Notes under the pieces: model-generated
Database searches by the model: none
What the model was told of the DNA's origin: nothing
The model's input: only the letters and a program-made list of their open reading frames with translations
Shown: one piece after another, positions 1 through 5,340 of the stretch
Layout: the number at the start of each line of letters is the position of its first letter
Position numbering within the stretch: the first letter of the stretch is position 1
NCBI GenBank assembly: GCA_030691295.1
Contig: JAUYEQ010000203.1
Location: 1 to 6,319 of the forward strand
Source of the DNA: Bacteroidota bacterium
GTDB lineage: Bacteria; Bacteroidota; Bacteroidia; Bacteroidales; Prolixibacteraceae
Length of the DNA: 6,319 nucleotides
Reading direction: 5' to 3'
Position numbers and translations under genes: made by a program

Positions 1-1694
1 AACGCGAACAGGGAATTACCATTGATGTTGCTTACCGCTACTTCTCTACCAACAAGCGGAAATTCATCATCGCCGATACGCCCGGACACACGCAATACAC
101 GCGAAACATGGTTACCGGCGCGTCAACCGCCAACCTGGCCATTATCCTGATTGATGCCACCAAAGGGGTGATCACCCAAACCCGCCGTCATACGTTTTTA
201 GTTTCGTTGCTGGGTATCAAACACGTGGTGCTGGCGGTCAATAAAATGGATCTGGTGAATTACGACCAGAAAGTGTTCGATGAAATTGTCGCCGAATACA
301 AATCATTCATCACGCAACTGGATGTTCCGGATGTGAATTTTATTCCGATTGCCGCGCTGAAAGGTGAAAATGTGGTGGAACCGACCACCCTGATGCCCTG
401 GTATCATGGCCCAAGTATGCTGGAGTTCCTCGAATCGGTGCACATTAGCAGCGACCGCAATTTCGACGACATGCGTTTCCCTGTTCAGTACGTGCTTCGG
501 CCCGATCTCGATTTCCGTGGTTTCTCAGCCCGTGTAGCTTCAGGAATTATCCGGAAAGGCGAAAAAATAATGGTGCTGCCTTCGCGCAAAACTTCAACCA
601 TAAAAGAAATTATTACTTACGACGAGAACCTCGACGAGGCCTTTCCACCGCAATCGGTTACCATTACACTTGAAGACGAGATTGACATTTCGCGCGGCGA
701 TATGATTGTTTATCCCGACAATTTGCCACGCATCGAACGTCATTTTGAAGCCAATCTCGTATGGATGGACGAAAAACCGATGGACCCAAATATGCAGCTT
801 TTCATCAAACATGCCAACAATACCACACGGGTTCGGTTTGATAAAATCAGGTATAAAGTGGATGTCAATACGCTTGAAAAATCATCGGTTGATCACTTTG
901 AGCTGAACGAAATTGGACGGGTAGTTCTGACCACCAACAAGGCGATTTTCTTCGATCCTTACAAAAAGAACCGCAGCACAGGCTCTTTTATACTGATCGA
1001 CCCGATTACCAACAACACGGTGGCTGTTGGGATGATCATTGATAAATTGAGCGCAGAGGATCTTCCGTCGAAAATTGTAGACGAAAAAACGCTGGAAGCC
1101 AATAAAAGCAGGATACACAAAGGCGAATGCCTGATTTCGGACGCACAACGTCAGAAACGTTTCAACCAAAATCCGGCAACCCTTTGGATTACCGGATTGC
1201 ACGGTTCAGGAAAGAATGAACTGGCATTTACGCTCGAAAAAGAACTGTTCGATGCCGGCGCAACGGTTGTTTTGTTAGATGGAAGTTCAATCCGGTCGGG
1301 CCTTTCAAACGAACTTGACTTTTCGCCAACCGATCGCGCCGAACACCTGCGCCGTGTGGCCCACATCAGCAAATTGCTGAACGATCAAGGAATTATCACC
1401 ATTTGTTCGTTTATTTCTCCGGATGAAAACATCCGTAAACAAGTGATTCAGATCATTGGCGAAGACCGGTTTAAGCTGATTCACATGGATGCGACGCTGG
1501 AATTTTGCAAAGAGAACAAACCTGAATTGTACGAAAAATTTGAAGAAGGATTGATCGCGAACCTTCCCGGAGCCGACCTGCAATTTGTTGCTCCTGAAAA
1601 TCCGACCTTGCTCTTGAAACCCGAAAACCGGGCAACAAATATAAAAACCATCATGGAATATCTGGCCGATCACAAGATTTTCCCGATCGTATAA
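1..1694 (+). CDS. cysN: Sulfate adenylyltransferase large subunit CysN fused to an APS-kinase-like domain (5' partial)
   Basis: This is the GTPase subunit of ATP sulfurylase. With CysD it makes adenosine 5'-phosphosulfate from ATP and sulfate in the cytoplasm, driven by GTP hydrolysis. The reading frame is open from base 3, and the true start lies upstream: by comparison with E. coli CysN about 85-90 residues including the GTPase P-loop are missing. Visible signatures are [14 protein letters not shown] at 3-44 (G2 region), DTPGH at 75-89 (G3) and NKMD at 240-251 (G4). EF-Tu-like beta-barrel domains follow ([31 protein letters not shown]) to about 1040. E. coli CysN stops near here, but this protein continues after a linker (about 1050-1180) into an APS-kinase (CysC)-like domain at about 1180-1690, with LLDG, FSPTDR, RRV and FISP motifs. 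Its P-loop reads GLHGSGKN (1194-1217), with Asn where Ser or Thr is normal, so kinase activity is doubtful. CysD would be expected upstream. Identity as CysN is certain; the role of the fused domain is inference. Confidence 0.96.
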   Translation, partial: REQGITIDVAYRYFSTNKRKFIIADTPGHTQYTRNMVTGASTANLAIILIDATKGVITQTRRHTFLVSLLGIKHVVLAVNKMDLVNYDQKVFDEIVAEYKSFITQLDVPDVNFIPIAALKGENVVEPTTLMPWYHGPSMLEFLESVHISSDRNFDDMRFPVQYVLRPDLDFRGFSARVASGIIRKGEKIMVLPSRKTSTIKEIITYDENLDEAFPPQSVTITLEDEIDISRGDMIVYPDNLPRIERHFEANLVWMDEKPMDPNMQLFIKHANNTTRVRFDKIRYKVDVNTLEKSSVDHFELNEIGRVVLTTNKAIFFDPYKKNRSTGSFILIDPITNNTVAVGMIIDKLSAEDLPSKIVDEKTLEANKSRIHKGECLISDAQRQKRFNQNPATLWITGLHGSGKNELAFTLEKELFDAGATVVLLDGSSIRSGLSNELDFSPTDRAEHLRRVAHISKLLNDQGIITICSFISPDENIRKQVIQIIGEDRFKLIHMDATLEFCKENKPELYEKFEEGLIANLPGADLQFVAPENPTLLLKPENRATNIKTIMEYLADHKIFPIV

Positions 1695-1723
1695 AGAAGA
1701 AGATTTTAGATGATAGATATTAG

Positions 1724-1757
1724 ACAAAAGACTCAGAGATGGGTCTTTTGTTGTTTT
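1724..1757 (+). terminator. Rho-independent terminator after cysN
   Basis: An 11-bp stem lies 29 bases after the cysN stop codon. The arms are ACAAAAGACTC (1724-1734) and GGGTCTTTTGT (1741-1751), pairing throughout with one U-G wobble, around the six-base loop AGAGAT. A T-rich run (TGTTTT) follows. This should end the sulfate-assimilation transcript and insulate it from the accessory DNA downstream. Confidence 0.8.
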
Positions 1758-1780
1758 ACCCTTTAACAGATTTTTTAACG

Positions 1781-2027
1781 GATTATAAATTGACACTTCC
1801 TCGAAAAGAGCATCATTTGCCAACAGTATTGACGATGGAAGAATGTTTCAGTATTTTTAGTTTTGTTGAAAATCCGTAGCACAAATTATTGTTGCTGATA
1901 ACAGCCGCATAAAACCACCATGATTTACACCCACATAACGCCAAAAGCTGCTGGAAAAATTGTTAGTCCGCTGGATAATTTAATTTCGAATCATTTAACG
2001 TCAAAAAAAGATAGACAATTATTTTGA
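1781..2027 (+). pseudogene. Decayed tyrosine recombinase (integrase) remnant, two fragments
   Basis: Two pieces of one broken integrase gene can be read. In the frame starting at 1781, the protein reads DYKLTLPRKEHHLPTVLTMEE and on to CFSIFSFVENP. An in-frame TAG sits at 1877-1879, and HKLLLLITAA follows to 1909. This aligns with KLPRPKKEKKLRVVFTPEE, CATIFTAIDNP and HKIALMIAYG in the intact integrase downstream. From 1911, in a different frame, it reads KTTMIYTHITPKAAGK then IVSPLDNLISNHL and ends at TGA 2025-2027. That matches KTTMIYTHVSNKAINR and IQSPLDRLNIN at the intact protein's C-terminus. Judged against the intact copy, about 123 codons are missing at the junction near 1909/1910, including the catalytic R, K, H, R and H; only the catalytic Tyr (codon 1926-1928) remains. 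No N-terminal arm or core-binding domain is visible between the cysN terminator and 1781. The gene cannot make an active protein. It is a relative of, not a piece of, the downstream integrase, because the residues differ throughout. Confidence 0.88.
1910..1930 (+). repeat. 21-bp direct repeat, copy 1 (in decayed integrase)
   Basis: The 21 bases 1910-1930 are identical to 3849-3869. Both cover the codons around the catalytic tyrosine (KTTMIYT). Identity stops sharply on both sides, and the left edge falls at the deletion junction of the broken gene. Conserved coding sequence explains part of this. Confidence 0.75.
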
Positions 2028-2169
2028 TTTGTAAACATAACCACCTACTTTTAAAGCTTTAAAATGAATTTTCAAATGATTGACAATAGCGGCTTGGAAA
2101 CAATCGGAACACAAAAAAGTACTGTAAACTCTCCGCTATACAATACCTGTAATTCAATAAAATTGACCA
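2028..2169. other. Non-coding stretch between the integrase remnant and the intact integrase
   Basis: No gene is supported here. The stretch is AT-rich and contains a perfect 16-bp palindrome (2049-2064) and a weaker 7-bp inverted repeat, ATAGCGG (2086-2092) and CCGCTAT (2133-2139). It should hold the promoter of the integrase, but I see no clean match to the Bacteroidota TAnnTTTG element. It is also a reasonable place for an integrase arm or core site, though nothing proves this. Confidence 0.5.
2049..2064. repeat. Perfect 16-bp palindrome
   Basis: TTTTAAAGCTTTAAAA reads identically on both strands and lies about 105 bases upstream of the integrase start, just past the end of the decayed integrase. 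It is low in complexity, so chance is possible. It could instead be an operator or a recombinase binding site. Nothing downstream marks it as a terminator. Confidence 0.6.
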
Positions 2170-3951
2170 ATGATCTTAACCTTAAAAAAAATACAGCACA
2201 GAGGAGCAGACCGAATAGGCATCTGCTTTCCGTATTCTTTTGAGGTTAATGAGAAACTGAAAACGTTGAATGCGGTTTACAGCTCAACCCTTCGATGCTG
2301 GTACCTCGATTATAACAATGCGAATTACAATTTGCTGAAAAAGAACTTCGATAACCTTGTAATTGAAAACCCAAGACCGGAATATGCAAAAACAGTTCAG
2401 GTGGCCGGCGCTGAAAGCCGTGACCTTCCACCCATAGTTACCTCAGTAAATCTTTCGGGAAAACCGGAAGGCGAGGCGACGATACTTCCTGAAAAAACTG
2501 TTAAAAAGGATTTAAAGGAACATAAAGCGGAAATTCCGCTTGCGCAAAAGCTGCGTTTGCAATTGCACGAAAACATTGGGAAATACTGGGTTTTCAGTAT
2601 GAATTACCATTTTGCCGTGAGCAAAGAACTGCTGGCTGTAAAAGGAATTTACTGGAACAAACAGCAAAAAGTTTACATGGCTATGCGAAACCTGTCGGTA
2701 AAAGAAAAAGCCGAAATGGCGCTCCATGTAAACGGTTTTTTTCCTTCCGACTATGTTGAAAAGGAACAACCGGTGAAAGGGGGCGCGGTTTTAATTGTAA
2801 AGCCACACATTGAAGATAACCGGTGGATGCAGGTATTTGTTCCCCCGGTATTTATGTTGCGGGAAAAAATAAAACGTTTCTCGATGTCGAGGTACAGTGT
2901 GCCTCACGGGTGCTACCTTTTACCGGCAGCGCCCGATGTTTATAAAGCTTTAACGGTTCATTACGGACCGGAGAAGGTGGTTTTTAAAAACCTGCTTCCG
3001 GCGGGTTACCTGCTGAAAGAAAAGTTGCCCAACCAGAAACAGTTTCTGCTGCAAAAGGCCAAAAATCAGGTACTCGAAAAAGTTCCCGAAACTTCGCGTG
3101 GATTTGTAGTTTCGATGATGGACGCCATGCTGGCCAACAACTTAAGCGATGCAACCATTAAAAATTATGGAAACGCGTTTTGCAGGTTTTTGTGCGACAA
3201 CGATTACCGCGATCCTGCCTCGTTTGAATACAAACAAATTGTAAAATATCTGGGCGGGTTGATGGAAAAAGGCCTCTCGGCAACTACCGGTCACATGTTG
3301 GTAAGTGCGCTGAACTATTATTACAGGCATGTAGAAAAAAACCTGAATTTTGAGTTTAAGTTGCCACGGCCTAAAAAAGAAAAAAAGCTGAGGGTGGTAT
3401 TTACCCCCGAAGAATGTGCCACTATTTTTACTGCTATTGACAACCCGAAACACAAAATTGCGCTGATGATTGCATACGGCGCCGGGCTTAGGGTAGGCGA
3501 AGTGGTTACGTTAAAGTGGGGCGATATATTACTGGCCGAACAAAAAATACATGTAAAAAACGCCAAGGGCAAAAAAGACCGGATCGTGATGCTTCCTAAT
3601 TCTGTTTTGGCCATGCTCGAAAATTACAGGGCGTTGTACCCGGGCAAGGATTACGTTTTTGAGGGTCAGTTTGCCGGGGCGCATTACAGCAAAGGAAGCG
3701 TGCAAAAAGTGATGGCAGCGGCGCTTGAAAAAAGCGGCTTGTCGAAAAAGGGAAGTGTGCACAACCTGCGTCACTCGTTTGCAACACACCTGATAGAAGC
3801 AGGGATCGACGTAAGATATATCCAACAGTTGCTTGGGCATTCGAGCATTAAAACCACCATGATTTACACACATGTAAGCAATAAAGCCATCAACAGGATA
3901 CAAAGCCCATTGGACAGGTTGAACATTAACATGGAGAAAAAAAAGAAATGA
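2170..3951 (+). CDS. Tyrosine recombinase / phage-type integrase with a long three-module N-terminal arm
   Basis: This is a site-specific DNA recombinase expected to integrate and excise a mobile element by strand exchange through a 3'-phosphotyrosine intermediate. The start is firm: an in-frame TGA lies at 2164-2166, two codons before the ATG. A SAM-like core-binding domain covers about residues 303-390 (SDATIKNYGNAFCRFL). The catalytic domain covers about 405-580 with all expected residues: R441 (GLRVGE), K466 (AKGKKDR), H531 and R534 (HNLRHSF), H557 (LLGHS) and Y566 (MIYTH). At 593 residues it is far longer than XerC/D-type enzymes of about 300. The extra N-terminal arm (1-300) seems to hold three related modules at about 15-60, 138-185 and 218-265, probably for DNA or partner binding. 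Its C-terminal tail IQSPLDRL resembles that of the broken integrase just upstream. The restriction-modification operon follows and is its likely cargo. The recombinase family is certain; target site and directionality cannot be read. Confidence 0.95.
   Translation: MILTLKKIQHRGADRIGICFPYSFEVNEKLKTLNAVYSSTLRCWYLDYNNANYNLLKKNFDNLVIENPRPEYAKTVQVAGAESRDLPPIVTSVNLSGKPEGEATILPEKTVKKDLKEHKAEIPLAQKLRLQLHENIGKYWVFSMNYHFAVSKELLAVKGIYWNKQQKVYMAMRNLSVKEKAEMALHVNGFFPSDYVEKEQPVKGGAVLIVKPHIEDNRWMQVFVPPVFMLREKIKRFSMSRYSVPHGCYLLPAAPDVYKALTVHYGPEKVVFKNLLPAGYLLKEKLPNQKQFLLQKAKNQVLEKVPETSRGFVVSMMDAMLANNLSDATIKNYGNAFCRFLCDNDYRDPASFEYKQIVKYLGGLMEKGLSATTGHMLVSALNYYYRHVEKNLNFEFKLPRPKKEKKLRVVFTPEECATIFTAIDNPKHKIALMIAYGAGLRVGEVVTLKWGDILLAEQKIHVKNAKGKKDRIVMLPNSVLAMLENYRALYPGKDYVFEGQFAGAHYSKGSVQKVMAAALEKSGLSKKGSVHNLRHSFATHLIEAGIDVRYIQQLLGHSSIKTTMIYTHVSNKAINRIQSPLDRLNINMEKKKK
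3849..3869 (+). repeat. 21-bp direct repeat, copy 2 (in intact integrase)
   Basis: This copy encodes the catalytic-tyrosine motif of the intact integrase and matches 1910-1930 exactly. Recombination between the copies would delete about 1.94 kb, including almost all of the intact integrase. Confidence 0.75.
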
Positions 3952-4031
3952 ATAAAATAACCAAAAAGTATAATAACTTCGTGCTATTACATAGTTACCA
4001 ACAAGCCGAAGAAAAGACAGTCTACCAATGA
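3948..4031 (+). CDS. Possible 27-codon ORF overlapping the integrase stop
   Basis: ATG at 3948 overlaps the integrase TGA in an ATGA arrangement typical of translational coupling. The frame encodes MNKITKKYNNFVLLHSYQQ followed by AEEKTVYQ and ends at TGA 4029-4031. I do not recognise the peptide. It could be a short real peptide, the surviving start of a gene that once followed the integrase and was cut off when the restriction-modification block arrived, or a chance frame in a 130-base gap. The coupling geometry is the only argument in its favour. Confidence 0.2.
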   Translation: MNKITKKYNNFVLLHSYQQAEEKTVYQ

Positions 4032-4055
4032 TTAAGAAGTTTGCAGAAAGAAAAA

Positions 4056-4086
4056 TTGACTTTTACAATTTAAAGATTTATATTTG
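4056..4086 (+). promoter_or_regulatory. Bacteroidota-type promoter for the restriction-modification operon
   Basis: TATATTTG at 4079-4086 matches the Bacteroidota -7 element TAnnTTTG exactly. A TTG at 4056-4058 supplies the -33 element with a 20-base spacer, within the usual range. The predicted transcription start is near 4092-4094, about 24 bases before the regulator ATG at 4117. Location directly before the regulator suggests it drives the whole regulator-methyltransferase-nuclease operon. Confidence 0.7.
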
Positions 4087-4094
4087 CCAAATAA

Positions 4095-4104
4095 TGTCAA
4101 GACA
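4095..4104. promoter_or_regulatory. Candidate operator for the controller protein
   Basis: TGTCAAGACA has 4-bp inverted arms around AA and sits at the predicted transcription start, between promoter and regulator start. Controller proteins of restriction-modification systems commonly bind small inverted repeats near their own promoter. Arms this short occur often by chance, so this is only a candidate. Confidence 0.25.
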
Positions 4105-4116
4105 AAAATTCACAAT

Positions 4117-4419
4117 ATGTTGTTTGCTGATAGGATTAAACAGTTAAGGGAACAAAAACAAATGCCTCAAAGACAATTGGCTGCTGCTTTGGAGATAGAT
4201 ACGGCTACTTATTGTAAAATTGAGCGAGGAGAAAGACGAGCAAAAAGGGAACAAGTTTCAACTCTTGCCGATTTGTTAGAAACCGACAAAGACCAACTGT
4301 TAAACCTTTGGCTCGCTGAACAGATTTATTCAGTTGTGAAAGATGAGGAAAATGCAGAAAAAGTACTTGACATTGTACACGAAAGCGTGATTGAGTATAA
4401 ATCTGGATTTAAAAAGTAA
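4117..4419 (+). CDS. XRE/Cro-family transcriptional regulator, probable restriction-modification controller
   Basis: This is a small cytoplasmic DNA-binding protein of 100 residues. The N-terminal two-thirds is a lambda-repressor-like helix-turn-helix domain. FADRIKQLREQKQMPQRQLA leads into LEIDTATYCKIERGERRAKR, with the helix-turn-helix at about residues 17-37 and the typical KIERGER end. The tail (residues 60-100) is charged and helical and may mediate dimerisation. I chose ATG 4117. A TTG 11 codons upstream at 4084 is in frame, but it lies inside the -7 promoter element and upstream of the predicted transcript start. Five bases separate its stop from the methyltransferase ATG, so the two are co-transcribed. 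Small regulators of this kind commonly precede Bacteroidota restriction-modification genes and probably act like C proteins, delaying or limiting nuclease expression. The family call is secure; whether it activates, represses or does both is inference. Confidence 0.9.
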   Translation: MLFADRIKQLREQKQMPQRQLAAALEIDTATYCKIERGERRAKREQVSTLADLLETDKDQLLNLWLAEQIYSVVKDEENAEKVLDIVHESVIEYKSGFKK

Positions 4420-4424
4420 AATAT

Positions 4425-5333
4425 ATGAAACCACTTGTAAAATATAGGGGAGGTAAATCGAAAGAAATACCTCATTTAATAAAACACATTCCCAGTTTCA
4501 CAGGAAGGTATATTGAACCTTTTTTTGGTGGAGGGGCTTTGTACTTTTATTTAGAACCCAAAAAAGCAATAATAAACGACATTAATTCGAAATTGATGGC
4601 TTTTTACAAGGGAGTTAAATCAGAATTTGAGTTACTTAGTAAAGAGCTTCTGGAAATAGAGAAAACATACTTAATCAATCGTAGAAAGTTTGAAGAGTTA
4701 AAAGCGAAAACACCTGATTTAAGAGTTGATGACGAAAATGAGGCTTTGTATTACCAAATCAGAGATATGTTCAACGATTTGACAGAAAAGAAATATTCCG
4801 ATGCTCTTTTGTACTTTTTTATCAATAAAACCGCTTATTCGGGCATGATTAGGTATAATGCAAAAGGTGAATTTAATGTTCCTTATGGCAGATATGCTAA
4901 CCTCAATACTTCCCTAGTTACCAAAGCACACAGTAAGTTACTTGCCAATACGGAAATATACAATCTGGATTATAAAAACATTTTTGATATGGCTAACGAA
5001 GATGATTTTATGTTTTTAGACCCTCCTTACGATTGCGTTTTCTCTGATTATGGAAATGCTGAGTATAAAGATGGTTTTAATGAAAAAAACCATACTGAAT
5101 TAGCTAATAGCTTTTTGAACCTTAAATGTAAAGCATTAATGGTAATTGGCAGAACACCATTAACTGAGAAACTGTATAATGATTTGATTTTTGATGAATA
5201 TGGTAAATCCTATGCTGTAAATATTAGGAATCGGTTCAAATCTACCGCAAGCCACATTTTAATATCAAATTATGGAAATGAGGCAAACAAAAAATATCCA
5301 AAGTTGGAACTTCAAACAGAATTAGCATTTTAA
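4425..5333 (+). CDS. Dam/D12-class N6-adenine DNA methyltransferase of a Type II restriction-modification system
   Basis: This enzyme transfers a methyl group from S-adenosylmethionine to the N6 of adenine in DNA, protecting host sites from the partner nuclease. Its 302 residues fit the Dam/DpnM (MethyltransfD12) family in length and order. The N-terminal motif is KYRGGKSKEI (6-15). The cofactor motif is EPFFGGGAL (31-39), with an acidic strand IINDIN (49-54) after it. The family block FINKTAYSGMIRYN then GEFNVPYGRY covers 132-157, and catalytic motif IV is DPPY (199-202). The motif order is that of alpha-class enzymes, with the target recognition region lying between motifs I and IV. All key residues appear intact, so activity is expected. 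It starts five bases after the regulator, and the endonuclease follows seven bases after its stop. Base composition is visibly AT-richer than the cysN and integrase genes. The target sequence cannot be read from the protein; GATC-containing sites are common in this family. Confidence 0.95.
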   Translation: MKPLVKYRGGKSKEIPHLIKHIPSFTGRYIEPFFGGGALYFYLEPKKAIINDINSKLMAFYKGVKSEFELLSKELLEIEKTYLINRRKFEELKAKTPDLRVDDENEALYYQIRDMFNDLTEKKYSDALLYFFINKTAYSGMIRYNAKGEFNVPYGRYANLNTSLVTKAHSKLLANTEIYNLDYKNIFDMANEDDFMFLDPPYDCVFSDYGNAEYKDGFNEKNHTELANSFLNLKCKALMVIGRTPLTEKLYNDLIFDEYGKSYAVNIRNRFKSTASHILISNYGNEANKKYPKLELQTELAF

Positions 5334-5340
5334 ATAGATT

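Noticed and set aside
1762..1784. Near-tandem TTTAACAGATT / TTTAACGGATT repeat
   Set aside because: There are only two 11-base units with one mismatch in AT-rich DNA at the edge of the pseudogene. No function or wider pattern supports it.
1305..1823. 172-codon reverse-strand frame overlapping the cysN 3' end
   Set aside because: It lies opposite a certain gene and crosses its terminator and the start of the integrase remnant. The translation shows no recognisable domain.
2019..2026. TTATTTTG as an integrase promoter element
   Set aside because: It is one base short of TAnnTTTG spacing, has no suitable TTG about 20 bases upstream, and lies within the tail of the integrase remnant.
3529..3903. 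124-codon reverse-strand frame within the integrase catalytic domain
   Set aside because: It is a shadow of a conserved catalytic domain whose forward frame has all active-site residues.
4084..4116. TTG start giving an 11-residue longer regulator
   Set aside because: The TTG is part of the TATATTTG promoter element and precedes the predicted transcript start. The added residues lie before the conserved domain.
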